Part shown: in pieces, positions 31,648 to 39,938 of the stretch
Layout of the letters: each line of letters opens with the position of its first letter
Numbering within the stretch: position 1 is the stretch's first letter
Source: Amycolatopsis sp. WAC 01376
GTDB lineage: Bacteria; Actinomycetota; Actinomycetes; Mycobacteriales; Pseudonocardiaceae
Direction of reading: 5' to 3'
NCBI RefSeq assembly: GCF_003947415.1
Contig: NZ_QHKL01000004.1
Coordinates: forward strand, 741,365 to 805,364
Length of the DNA stretch: 64,000 bases
Position numbers and translations under genes: made by a program
The notes under the pieces: model-generated
Told to the model about the DNA's origin: nothing
The model's input: only the letters and a program-made list of their open reading frames with translations
The model's database searches: none

Positions 31648-31709
31648 CGGGCGTCGAGCAGTCGCTCCGAGGTTTTTCGGGCGCGCGACAACAACGGCGT
31701 GGACTTCAT
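31644..31709 (-). CDS. 21-codon ORF coupled to the first synthetase gene
   Basis: ATG at 31709 is preceded at good distance by GGGGAG, a better ribosome binding site than that of the synthetase start. The frame (MKSTPLLSRARKTSERLL...) encodes a basic, probably helical peptide of 21 residues, and its TGA overlaps the synthetase ATG as ATGA. Translating this ORF would deliver ribosomes to the otherwise poorly served start at 31647. It could be a coupling leader, an attenuation peptide or a small functional protein. No run of one amino acid that would suggest classical attenuation is present. Confidence 0.5.
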   Translation of the reverse strand: MKSTPLLSRARKTSERLLDAR

Positions 31710-31927
31710 CTTGCTCCCCAGTGAACATTCAGGTGAAGAATTACGCAAGGTTAAGACGACCGGCCGCGCGGAGGAATACGAATTCCGTCGATTTGGTTCG
31801 AATGGCCTACTGATCTTGGACCATACGGTGCAGTTTTCCCCGCCTTGCGACCAAATCAGCCACCTGGACGACACTTCCCAACCAACCATCGGCCACCATC
31901 GACACTCGATTGACTACGCTTGGTAAT

Positions 31928-31948
31928 GTGTCGGATATTAACCGACAC
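31928..31948. promoter_or_regulatory. candidate operator dyad upstream of the NRPS-PKS operon
   Basis: Perfect 7-bp arms GTGTCGG and CCGACAC flank the AT-rich centre ATATTAA. On the minus strand the centre reads TAATAT, which could serve as a -10 element. A repressor bound here would therefore cover the cluster promoter. It lies about 220 bp upstream of the 21-codon ORF. The cognate regulator is not identifiable. Confidence 0.45.
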
Positions 31949-32128
31949 CGTGCCACGAAATACGTTCACAACAGCAACAAGCGAATTCACCGCAATCGAT
32001 TCAGAAATACGATTCCCGATCGTGCGGGACTTCCTGGGGCTCGACATTCGAAGCGAACTTACGTCCGTCGTAAAGTTATGCTCAGCCTAGGGCGTGTGGC
32101 ATGGTGCGCGCGGTGCCCGCGGGGCCGA

Positions 32129-32159
32129 CAGTGGGGCGAAGGCTCCCTTCGCCCTACTG
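32129..32159. repeat. hairpin GGGCGAAGG/CCTTCGCCC
   Basis: Nine-base perfect arms at 32134-32142 and 32146-32154 with a 3-base loop, and a few extra matching outer bases. It lies in a divergent promoter region, so a terminator role is not the natural reading. Confidence 0.5.
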
Positions 32160-32213
32160 CCTGATGCAGCGATGGACGACCTTCGAACCCGGTTGGACGC
32201 GGGATCGCAGGTC

Positions 32214-32262
32214 CGTGAGGGGCCCCTTCCCTACTCTGAGGGTAGGGAAGGAGCCCCTCACG
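32214..32262. repeat. long hairpin, AAGGGGCC family
   Basis: Arms 32214-32234 and 32242-32262 are complementary over 21 bases with one mismatch (outer sequence CGTGAGGGG/CCCCTCACG). Loop of seven bases. Same style as 32357-32403, 40339-40385 and 48917-48973. Confidence 0.6.
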
Positions 32263-32356
32263 GCATGCTGGGCTGAGCTCGGCCCAGCGTGAGGCAGACC
32301 CGCCGCCGCGGGCGGGCAGGAACGCCCCTTGAGCCTCGGCACTACAGCGACAGCGC

Positions 32357-32403
32357 GTGAAGGCCCCCTTCCCTCGGCTCAGCCGAGGAAACTCGACCTT
32401 CAC
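32357..32403. repeat. hairpin with exact duplicate at 40339-40385
   Basis: The inner stem CCTCGGCT/AGCCGAGG (32372-32388) is closed by an outer GTGAAGG/CCTTCAC pair separated by unpaired bases. The 52 bases 32356-32407 are identical to 40338-40389. Confidence 0.65.
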
Positions 32404-32608
32404 ACCTTCCCCAGTACAGGAAGGACCCCTTCATGTACCTCACGCAAGAAGCGCCCATATAGGCGCCAATCGGGCATTTGACCAGCAGAAAGTGTCCTTT
32501 GTGGATAGTCAAGGAGAGTGGCCGGGCTCCGTCAGCCCGCCTGGAACCGCGCGCGCTTCCGGCGAGTCCCAGTTGAGAACTGGACGTACAACGACTACAA
32601 GGGAACGA

Positions 32609-33586
32609 ATGAAGACCCTACTCAAGAAAGCGACGATCACTGCCGCGGCGAGCACGCTGCTGCTCGGCCTCACTGTGGTGGGCACCGCTTCCGCCGAGGC
32701 CGCGGCCATCACCTGCGACACGAAGTCCAGCGGCAAGGACGGCCCCTTCTACCGTGGGAAATCCGCTTCTTACACCTACGACGACCGGTTCAGCAGGAGC
32801 CACCCCATCCCCGCGCTGGAAACCAACATCCCCCAGGGCACGGCGACCTGGTCGAACTGGGACGGGTCGTACGACCTGATCCTGGTCACGTCGTACGAAT
32901 CCGGCCACCGCAGCGCCATCATCATCGGCATCGACGCCAAGACCGGCAAGCAGGTCGGCCAGGCGCTGCTCGCGTACTCGCACGTCGGCGGGATCGCCGT
33001 ATTCGAGAAGCAGGGCTGGGCGTTCGTGTCGGGCAAGGGTGACACGATCCGCAAGTACTCGCTGGCGAAGCTGAAGGACGCGATCAAGAAGTCGCTGCCC
33101 ATCGAGCAGGACGGGAAGGCGCAGACCGTCTACGCCTCCTCTTTCCTCACCAGCCACGGCCCGACCAACACCTTGTGGGCGGGAAAGTTCGAGGACGCCA
33201 AGCGCGGATCGATGCACTCGTACACCGTCGGCTCCGACGGCAAGCTGGGCTACCGGCCGGGGTCGTGGGAGGTGCCGACGAAGACGCAGGGCCTCGTCGT
33301 CACCAAGGACGTGTTCATCTACAGCACGTCGCACGGCAGGAACAACCGCAGCAACATCTACGTGGTCCGGCGCGGCGCCGGCGACAAGGACCTGGACACG
33401 GCCAAGAAGCACTGCTTCCGCGCGCCGAGCATGTCCGAGGGACTGACGGTCTACGGCAGCAACGTCTACCTGGCGTTCGAGTCCGGCGCGCACTACTACA
33501 GCAAGGCCGCGGACAAGCCGAGGAACATCATCTCGAACCTGCACAAGGCACCGCTGTCCTCTTTGGAGTCACTCGCTCCTCGGTGA
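32609..33586 (+). CDS. secreted protein of unknown function
   Basis: 325 residues. ATG 32609 follows GGGAACGA. A Sec signal peptide is clear (MKTLLKKATITAAASTLLLG, then cleavage near ASAEAAA at about 29-32). The mature protein has repeated short beta-type stretches (YDLILVTSYESGHRSAIIIG, GGIAVFEKQGWAFVSG, VVTKDVFIYSTS, NVYLAFESGAHYY), the pattern of a beta-propeller-like fold. It has only two mature Cys residues, possibly one disulphide. No catalytic motif is recognised. It is divergent from the NRPS-PKS operon, and I see no link to it beyond position. Confidence 0.75.
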   Translation: MKTLLKKATITAAASTLLLGLTVVGTASAEAAAITCDTKSSGKDGPFYRGKSASYTYDDRFSRSHPIPALETNIPQGTATWSNWDGSYDLILVTSYESGHRSAIIIGIDAKTGKQVGQALLAYSHVGGIAVFEKQGWAFVSGKGDTIRKYSLAKLKDAIKKSLPIEQDGKAQTVYASSFLTSHGPTNTLWAGKFEDAKRGSMHSYTVGSDGKLGYRPGSWEVPTKTQGLVVTKDVFIYSTSHGRNNRSNIYVVRRGAGDKDLDTAKKHCFRAPSMSEGLTVYGSNVYLAFESGAHYYSKAADKPRNIISNLHKAPLSSLESLAPR

Positions 33587-33705
33587 CATTGTCCACACAG
33601 GACTAACGGCTTCGCGAGGGGCCATAAGTGACAAGAGCGGCTGAGGGGTGACCGTCCACAAGGGATGCCGACTGGGCAATAGTGTCCATTTTGAGCACTT
33701 TGCGC

Positions 33706-33759
33706 GGGGGTCGTGAGTGGCAATGAGCGTTCTAACCGCCATTGCCACTCACGACCCCC
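33706..33759. terminator. 20-bp perfect hairpin of the GTCGTGAGTGGC family
   Basis: Arms 33706-33725 (GGGGGTCGTGAGTGGCAATG) and 33740-33759 pair perfectly around a 14-base loop. It sits between two convergent genes (stops at 33586 and 33908) and could act as a bidirectional terminator, although no T-run follows. The outer sequence GTCGTGAGTGGC also forms the ends of the element at 6616-7127. The rest of 33587-33907 shows no gene. Confidence 0.6.
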
Positions 33760-33907
33760 ACCGAAAACCGCACATTTAGCCCCAAATCAGACATTACCTC
33801 GCTCGAAGGTGTCCCTTGTGGACGCTCGAGGCCCGGTCCGCCACCATGGCCGGTCCGGAACCTCGTCACGAAGGCCTCCTCCCTAGTCAGCGAGTCCGTT
33901 TCTCCGT

Positions 33908-34678
33908 CTAGCTCGCCTGCTGCTCGGCGATCCAGTCCCGGTACACCGTCACATCGGTCCAGATACCCAGACCGCTGGCGCACTTCGGGTCCGCGTCGCC
34001 GTCGCGGCTGGTGGCACCGACCAGTTCCCACTCACCCGGCCTGCCCTTGATCTGCGGCCCGCCTGAGTCGCCGTAGCAGCCCATCGCGTCCGGCGTGTCG
34101 GAACCGGTGCAGATCTCCTTGCCCGTGGCCACATTGCGGCATTCCTCCGCCGGCATGACCTTGGTGTCCAGCTCCTGGAGGATCTCCGGCGCCCCGCAGT
34201 TCTGGTCGGCGCAGTGCTCACCCCAGCCGAGGATCCGGGTCGCCGTTCCCGCGTCGCCCGCGGCCTCGGCGATCTTGATCGGGTGCTCGGTCACCGGTTT
34301 GTCCAACCGCACCAGCGCGATGTCCCCGCCCGGGGGCTTCTGCCTGGCGAAGTCCGGATGCACGATGATCCGGCTGACGCCGGCCTCGGTGCCCCCGCTG
34401 TTGTGCTGCCGTGCCCCGATCCTGGCCCTGACCTGCCCCGGCTGCGCTCCCTGTACGCAGTGCGCCGCGGTCACGACCCAGTTCTCGCTGATCAGCGAGC
34501 CGCCGCAGAAATGCTTCCCGCCCTCCTGCAGCGACACCATGAACGAATAGTCCTCGGTGGCGTCGTGCCCGCCGATGACGTACGGCGTCGGACCTTCGGC
34601 CGCCGCGGCGGCTGCCGGTACCAGCACCGCTCCCACCGCGGCCAAGCCGACCGCCAGGATCCCTGTTTTGCGAAGCAT
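33908..34678 (-). CDS. secreted S1-family serine protease
   Basis: 256 residues from ATG 34678 (nine bases after GGGGAG; a TTG three codons upstream is too close to that site). Signal peptide 1-27, then a short pro-segment ending at VIGGHDA, the usual activation point. The catalytic triad is complete: His73 in TAAHC, Asp119 in GDIALVRL and Ser205 in GDSGGP. Six Cys residues fit three disulphides. At the position that decides trypsin specificity (six residues before the Ser) there is Met rather than Asp, so cleavage after Arg/Lys is not expected. Likely an extracellular nutrient or processing protease. Confidence 0.88.
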   Translation of the reverse strand: MLRKTGILAVGLAAVGAVLVPAAAAAAEGPTPYVIGGHDATEDYSFMVSLQEGGKHFCGGSLISENWVVTAAHCVQGAQPGQVRARIGARQHNSGGTEAGVSRIIVHPDFARQKPPGGDIALVRLDKPVTEHPIKIAEAAGDAGTATRILGWGEHCADQNCGAPEILQELDTKVMPAEECRNVATGKEICTGSDTPDAMGCYGDSGGPQIKGRPGEWELVGATSRDGDADPKCASGLGIWTDVTVYRDWIAEQQAS

Positions 34679-34991
34679 TGTCGCCAACTCCCCGTAGATG
34701 ACTAATTGCTGACAGTCGTCACGCTATGGGGTGATGATCACGGCTGGATCGGCCTATCGGCCGGGTGTACATCGGCCAAATGGCCGACCCAGCGTGACAC
34801 CGCGACGCACGATGGGCAAGCGCGGGCAGGCGCCAGCTTTGTCCACTGTAGACAGTGGCTGAGCCGGACGGTCCTCGGTTTGCGACCGGTGACGCACCAT
34901 TCCGGTGCGTGCGCGGGTGCCACCTGATCGTGTCGGAGGGCACCCCTGGATGGTCCTGCCGCCGCCAAAGCGTTTGCGCAAGGGTCGAGGT

Positions 34992-36161
34992 ATGCGTATT
35001 CGATCTTCACGGGGCGTTGTCGCCCTTGCTGTCGCCGGGATGTTGGCAGGTAGCGGGATCGTCGCCGAGACGCCCGCGTCGGCGGCACCGGTCCTTGCCC
35101 AAAGCTGGTCCCAGGTGCGTTTTCTGGGTGAGCGCACCATTCCGCAGTATTCGGAGTTCCGGGGTACCACGGTCGGCGGATTGTCCGGGATCGACCACGA
35201 CAAGCGTACCGGCCAGTGGGTGATGATCAGTGACGATCGGTCGGATCGTCAGGCCGCCCGGTTCTACACCGCGGAGATCGACGTGGACGGCGCGGGCGTG
35301 CACGACGTGCGGTTCACCGGGACGAAACCGTTCCTGCGTCCGGATGGGCAGGTGTATCCGCCGTCTTCGGCCGGGGACGGGACGGCGGTCGATCCGGAGG
35401 ACATCCGGGTGGATCCGTGGACCGGGAAGTACTGGTGGAGCCAGGAAGGCAATCGGCCGCGCGGCACACCCACGCCGACGGATCCGGTGATCCAGCCGTC
35501 GCTTCAGCGAGCAGGCCGCGACGGCGCCCATGCGGGTGAGTTGCCGTTGCCGGAGAACTACAAGATCACCACCGGCGAGACGGGGCCGCGGCGCAATCTG
35601 GTGCTGGAGGCGATGACCTTCGCCGCCGGTGGCGCGTTGCTGACCAGCGCGGTGGAGTCACCGCTGCTGCAGGACGGGCCGGTTCCCACGCCGGAACGCG
35701 GCGGACTGTCCAGGGTCACGGTGCACACGCGCGCCGGCACACCGCTGGCCCAGTACGCCTATCCGCAGGAGCCGTTGTTCGCGGCGCCGAATCCGCCCGG
35801 CTCGTTCGCGGACTCCGGGATCCCGGAGATCTTGGCGCACCCTATCGATCCGACCCGATACCTGGTGATCGAACGCGGCTACGCCACCGGACACGGCTAC
35901 AACGTCAAGCTGTTCGAGATGAGCACTCGGGGTGCCACGGACATCAAGAACGTCGACTCACTGGCGGGCGCCACCGTCACACCGGTCGGCAAGAAGCTGT
36001 TGGTGGACTTCCGCGACCTGCCATTGCCGCTGATCGACAACTACGAGGGAATGTCCTGGGGGCCGACCCTGCCCACGGGCGAACGCACCCTTCTCGTGGT
36101 CAGCGACGACAACTTCTGGCCCGGTGAGAACACCCGCTTCGTCGCACTCGCCATCCGCTGA
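34992..36161 (+). CDS. secreted esterase-like/phytase-like protein
   Basis: 389 residues from ATG 34992, after GGGTCGAGG. Sec signal peptide about 1-35 (VVALAVAGMLAGSGIVA, cleavage after ASA). The mature part matches the 'esterase-like activity of phytase' family: GGLSGIDHDKRTGQWVMISD near the start, DPEDIRVDPWTGKYWWSQEG in the middle and YEGMSWGPTLPTGERTLLVVSDDNF at the end, all typical of that beta-propeller domain. Members are secreted hydrolase-like proteins of unsettled substrate. The gene stands alone and is convergent with the next gene. Confidence 0.82.
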   Translation: MRIRSSRGVVALAVAGMLAGSGIVAETPASAAPVLAQSWSQVRFLGERTIPQYSEFRGTTVGGLSGIDHDKRTGQWVMISDDRSDRQAARFYTAEIDVDGAGVHDVRFTGTKPFLRPDGQVYPPSSAGDGTAVDPEDIRVDPWTGKYWWSQEGNRPRGTPTPTDPVIQPSLQRAGRDGAHAGELPLPENYKITTGETGPRRNLVLEAMTFAAGGALLTSAVESPLLQDGPVPTPERGGLSRVTVHTRAGTPLAQYAYPQEPLFAAPNPPGSFADSGIPEILAHPIDPTRYLVIERGYATGHGYNVKLFEMSTRGATDIKNVDSLAGATVTPVGKKLLVDFRDLPLPLIDNYEGMSWGPTLPTGERTLLVVSDDNFWPGENTRFVALAIR

Positions 36162-36223
36162 CCGAGCCGCGATAGATCAACTCGCGTGATCGGACGCCGT
36201 ACACCCGAGTGGGGTCACCGGCC

Positions 36224-36934
36224 TCAGCCCGGCAGTGCCACCTTCCCGATGGCGGCGGTGGCCAAGGCGGTCACCCCGTCTTTGACCGGCGCGCCATCGG
36301 TCTGGTTGGTGTAGTCGACGTGGTAGACGACATTGCGGTACCGCGCCGTGATCGCCACCGAGTGGCCGCGTTTCCCCTGCTCGACGACCAAGGCCTCATC
36401 GGCGTCTTTCACCTTCACCGAAGACCCGTTCCGGACCTGGCGCTTCAGGTGTTCCGTCGCGGCGTCCACGCCGGACTTCGTGCGGGTGGCGCGATAGACG
36501 TAGCTGGTGACGATCACGTGCGCCGCCCGGACCTTGTCCTTGAGGAAGGTGTCGGTGTTGCCCCACAGGCAATGCCCCTGCGCCACGGAGTCCGACGTGG
36601 TGTCGCCCGAAAGCGCCTTGAATTCGGTCCGTCCGGGGATGTAGGGAGCCACCTCGCTCTTGTCGAAGAGCGCACAACCGATCGGCGCCTTCGCCAGGTC
36701 CTGTGAAGCGTCCACCGGCGGTGGCCCGTCCGAGTCGCTTTTCCTGATGAAGAACCAGTATCCGCCGAAGGCCAGCCCGAGCACCATGACGGTGCCCAGT
36801 GCCAGCATCGTGATCAGCAGCCCGGTCTTCTTCTTGCGTGGCGGCGGTTGCTGCCCCCAGCCCCCACCCTGCTGAAGATAGGGCTGGTGGTAGTGCTGCC
36901 CCGGATACGACCCTGGCGGACCGGGCTGGCTCAT
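36224..36934 (-). CDS. single-pass membrane-anchored protein with extracytoplasmic domain
   Basis: 236 residues from ATG 36934 (MSQPGPPGSYPGQ). A Pro/Gly/Gln-rich cytoplasmic N-terminus and a KKK stop-transfer cluster precede one transmembrane helix (about 38-61). The outer domain has two Cys residues (GCALFD, GHCLWGN) and the arrangement seen in actinobacterial DUF3558-like or serine/threonine-kinase-associated proteins. Function unknown. Downstream of the two-component genes on the same strand but separated by about 150 bp. Confidence 0.7.
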   Translation of the reverse strand: MSQPGPPGSYPGQHYHQPYLQQGGGWGQQPPPRKKKTGLLITMLALGTVMVLGLAFGGYWFFIRKSDSDGPPPVDASQDLAKAPIGCALFDKSEVAPYIPGRTEFKALSGDTTSDSVAQGHCLWGNTDTFLKDKVRAAHVIVTSYVYRATRTKSGVDAATEHLKRQVRNGSSVKVKDADEALVVEQGKRGHSVAITARYRNVVYHVDYTNQTDGAPVKDGVTALATAAIGKVALPG

Positions 36935-37087
36935 CGAACTCCTCGAACGTCTTCCTCGGAGCGACGCGCTCCTGGTCGCGGCGAAGGGCCGCGGGCATTC
37001 GGTGCCCCTCAACACCGAATGCCCGCAGCGTCCCCTGCTCCGCCGACGTTAGTCCGGTCGCGGCCCCGGGAATGTCGGGTGAACGCC

Positions 37088-37762
37088 TTACACCGACGCC
37101 TCGCTGAGTTCGGCTAGCGTGATGACACCGTCGTCGAGTGCCCGGGTGACGAGTTCGCTCTTGGTGCGGGCGCCGCGTCCGACGCCCGCGTATTTCACCC
37201 GCACCCGGGTGATGTGCGTGTCGACGGTTTTGACGGTGATGTGGAGTTTCGCGGCGACGAGTTCCTTGGAGGAGGCGGCGAACCATGCCCGCAGAACCTC
37301 GATTTCCCGTGGGGACAGGCGTGGCCTGCCCGGGGCGTCGTCCGCGGCGAGTGCGCCCGAGAGCGACGGCGCCGTGTAGGCCTGTCCGTCGGCGACCGCC
37401 CGGATAGCGGGCACGAGATGCTCCGGGCCTTCACGTTTGGTCAAGTACGCGAGCGCGCCGAGATCGATGCATTTGATCGCGGTGGCGTTGTCCGCGTGCT
37501 GCGAGTACACGACCACGCGGCGGCCGCTCTCGACCAGGCGGCGAAGTTCGCCGAAGTCCGGATTGCGAGGCACCAGTTCGAGGTCGAAGATCACCACGTC
37601 GGCGTCGGCGCCGGGGCCGGTCCACACATCGCCGAGCCGATCACCGGCGTCGACGAGCCCGATCGGCGGATCCGCCTGCTCACACCAGTACCGTACGCCG
37701 GCCGTGATCGCCGCGTGATCGTCCACGATCACCGCCGTGATCAGCTCTCCGTCGGCTGCCAT
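37088..37762 (-). CDS. NarL/LuxR-family response regulator
   Basis: 224 residues. The ATG at 37762 follows GGAGG with ideal spacing; an ATG five codons upstream overlaps that site. Receiver domain about 8-125 with DD at 14-15, phosphoacceptor Asp60 (VVIFDLEL) and Lys in YLTKREG. The LuxR-type helix-turn-helix lies about 150-215 (LSPREIEVLRAWF ... TVKTVDTHITRVRVK). It overlaps the end of the upstream sensor gene by 22 bp, so the three genes form one operon. Its targets are not evident. Confidence 0.9.
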   Translation of the reverse strand: MAADGELITAVIVDDHAAITAGVRYWCEQADPPIGLVDAGDRLGDVWTGPGADADVVIFDLELVPRNPDFGELRRLVESGRRVVVYSQHADNATAIKCIDLGALAYLTKREGPEHLVPAIRAVADGQAYTAPSLSGALAADDAPGRPRLSPREIEVLRAWFAASSKELVAAKLHITVKTVDTHITRVRVKYAGVGRGARTKSELVTRALDDGVITLAELSEASV

Positions 37763-38856
37763 TGGGCCTCCATCCACACTGTTCCGTCACCGTCGAAGAT
37801 CTCGATCCGCACGTCCGGGGTTCTCGCTGTGGACACGATCGGCTCGGCACAGTCCGCGACCACGTTGACCGACACCAGATCCGCGCTTCCGACCACGGTG
37901 ACCCGCGCCCAGGAGCCTGCCGTCGCCAATGCGGTCAAAGCGGCGTCGGTGAGGTCTCGCCGGACGGCCAGCGGCGGCACGGGCCAGTGGCCACGCACGT
38001 CCAAATCGACCTCGACGCCTTTGCGGTCGGCGATGTCCGCGCAATGCCTCAGCTCATGCAGCAGCGGGTTCTCCACCGTGTCGGTTTCGGCGAACAGCCG
38101 GCGCATCCGGGCGGCTTCGATCGCGCACCCCCGCTGTACCAACGGATCCGATGGCGCGAACGAACCGTCCGCCAGTCCTGCCAGCAACGGCACGGTCGTG
38201 TCGGCGAGCTCGGCGAATCGCTGCGTGCGACGACTGTGCGCGCCTGCCGCGACGGCCTCCGCGGTGCGCACCCGTTCCAAATCCCGGGTGGCCTTGGCCG
38301 CCTGCGCACCGATCCGGCCCAGTACGGCCGCGACCACGGCGACACACAGCGGAAGGCCGAACACCGTCACGGAGCCGGTGGCGAACCGCGCCAGCACCGA
38401 CCGGCTCACGTCGTGGAACAACAGCAGGTTCGCCAACGCGAGCGACTCGTGCGCCAGCAGGAAGGCCAGCATCGTCCGGAAAGGACGATCGAGCAGGACG
38501 ACGATGCCGACCCAGTTGGCCGCTCCGAACAACCAGTCCACAGTGGTCGCCGTCTTGCCGTCCGGCAACGTCAGGTACGCCAGCGTGGACGTGGCCAGCA
38601 CGACGGCGACGGCAGGCCACCGCGACACTCCCCACGGCCGCCGCCGCACGACCAGCACCAGCTCGACGGCCAGCACCGCGGTCAGCGCGGCGAGTGCGGC
38701 GAACTGGGCCGACGGCAGGTCGTGGGATCTCAATCCCCGCACCAGACTGGTCAGCCCGAGCACGTCGACCGTCAGGATCGCGACGACCAGCACGGCGATC
38801 CGCAGTCCGCGCCTCAGCTGTTCCTGGGTCGCTTCGCCGTCGCTTATGACGACCAC
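37741..38856 (-). CDS. membrane sensor protein related to histidine kinases, degenerate catalytic part
   Basis: 371 residues from GTG 38856. Five or six membrane helices span about 18-190. The C-terminal half resembles the histidine-kinase layout (ERVRTAEAVAAGAHSRRTQRFAELAD, then a beta-rich ATPase-like part), but no ExHDxxxxxL phosphoacceptor box, no Asn box and no GxGxG lid can be seen. It therefore looks catalytically dead. It overlaps the upstream true kinase by 13 bp and the response regulator by 22 bp. It may sense a signal and modulate its neighbour kinase. Confidence 0.75.
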   Translation of the reverse strand: MVVISDGEATQEQLRRGLRIAVLVVAILTVDVLGLTSLVRGLRSHDLPSAQFAALAALTAVLAVELVLVVRRRPWGVSRWPAVAVVLATSTLAYLTLPDGKTATTVDWLFGAANWVGIVVLLDRPFRTMLAFLLAHESLALANLLLFHDVSRSVLARFATGSVTVFGLPLCVAVVAAVLGRIGAQAAKATRDLERVRTAEAVAAGAHSRRTQRFAELADTTVPLLAGLADGSFAPSDPLVQRGCAIEAARMRRLFAETDTVENPLLHELRHCADIADRKGVEVDLDVRGHWPVPPLAVRRDLTDAALTALATAGSWARVTVVGSADLVSVNVVADCAEPIVSTARTPDVRIEIFDGDGTVWMEAQWQPTES

Positions 38857-39938
38857 TCCAACCGAACCATCGTGCCCGCCCCTTCGGCCGACGTGATCAT
38901 CGCCGTGCCGCCGACCCGGTCCATCCGGCCGTGCACGGATTCCCGCAGCCCGCGCCGCGACGGCGCACTGTCGCCGGCGTTGAATCCCTTTCCCTCGTCG
39001 GAGATTTCGGCGAGTACCGACCGGGTGTCGCCGCGCAGCCGAACCCTGGCCCGGTCGGTCCCCGCATGACGGCGCACGTTGTTGAGCGCCTCCCGGACCG
39101 CTCCGGCGATCGCGCCTGCCACGTCGGACGGCAGCGGCAGCCGCGGCGGTACGTCCAGCTCGACGGTGAGGTGGCCGGTGCCGAGATCCGCACCGAGCAT
39201 CTCGACGAGGTCGGTCTCCGGCGCCGCCCGCCCGTCATGGACGAAACTCAGCCTGGCCAGATCGCGGCGTGCCTGCGGTGCCAGCCACTTCGCGTCCGGG
39301 GGAACCTGACCGAGGCCGACCATCAACAAGGTGGTGGCCGCGGTGTCGTGCAGTGAATTCGCGAGTTCACGTTCCTCGGCGCGGACGGCCGCCGCCACGG
39401 CGGCCTCCCGCCGCGCCCGTTCGGCCTCGGCCGCCATCCGATCGGCACGTTCGGCGGCGCGGGTGACCAGCACCCAGGCCACCCTGGACATCGCGGCCAT
39501 CACCGGCACCCACAGCTGCGACGCACTCGGGTCGAGCCCGGCGGCGGAGAAGATGACGAGCATCCCGCCGCCGGTGACCAGCGCCGCGAGGGCACCGGTC
39601 AGCGGCGTGGTGTGCCACTGCCAGGTCACGCACGCGAAAATGACCAGGAGCCGGAGCCAGCCGGTGTTGCCGTCCGCCTCGGCGCCGGTCCAGAACACGG
39701 TGAGACACAAACCCAGCAGAACCGCCACGTCCACGCCGATCGGTGCCCGCCGCAGCCACCATCCCCGCGCACAGGTCCAGACCACGGCGGCGGCGACCAC
39801 CGCCACCGTGCCCGCGAACTCCGCGGACGAGCTTCTCAGCAGACCGATCGCCGCGATGGGCGGCAAAGTCGCGACACGTACGGCAACGGCGTAACGGTGC
39901 CCGAAACCGTTCAGCAGCCGCCCGGCTTCCCCCGTCAC
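38844..39938 (-). CDS. sensor histidine kinase, NarL-partner (HisKA_3) type
   Basis: 364 residues from GTG 39938. Four to five membrane helices about 20-160, a linker helix rich in Ala/Arg, then the phosphoacceptor box LANSLHDTAATTLL with His197. The ATPase domain shows the N box EALNNVRRHAG, the G box DEGKGFN and the second Gly motif GLRESVHGRMDRVGG. It should autophosphorylate and pass phosphate to the regulator encoded two genes downstream. The upstream 39939-40543 region separates it from a divergent gene. Confidence 0.9.
   Translation of the reverse strand: MTGEAGRLLNGFGHRYAVAVRVATLPPIAAIGLLRSSSAEFAGTVAVVAAAVVWTCARGWWLRRAPIGVDVAVLLGLCLTVFWTGAEADGNTGWLRLLVIFACVTWQWHTTPLTGALAALVTGGGMLVIFSAAGLDPSASQLWVPVMAAMSRVAWVLVTRAAERADRMAAEAERARREAAVAAAVRAEERELANSLHDTAATTLLMVGLGQVPPDAKWLAPQARRDLARLSFVHDGRAAPETDLVEMLGADLGTGHLTVELDVPPRLPLPSDVAGAIAGAVREALNNVRRHAGTDRARVRLRGDTRSVLAEISDEGKGFNAGDSAPSRRGLRESVHGRMDRVGGTAMITSAEGAGTMVRLEWSS

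Larger units (their letters stand above)
31710..32608. other. 900-bp divergent intergenic region, promoter region of the NRPS-PKS cluster
   Basis: No convincing gene lies here. The part 31730-32090 is clearly richer in A and T than its surroundings, as expected for the promoter and untranslated leader of the leftward biosynthetic operon, and holds a dyad at 31928-31948. The part 32100-32410 contains three hairpins of an AAGG/CCTT-rich type. A promoter for the rightward secreted-protein gene should lie between 32450 and 32600; GGGAACGA precedes its ATG. Confidence 0.6.

Noticed and set aside
31648..31728. Upstream in-frame ATG (31728) as start of the first synthetase
   Set aside because: It would overlap the well-served 21-codon ORF, has no ribosome binding site at good distance and adds residues unlike an adenylation-domain N-terminus.
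32609..33586. Secreted protein as part of the NRPS-PKS cluster
   Set aside because: It is divergent, separated by 900 bp, and has no biosynthetic, transport or resistance motif.
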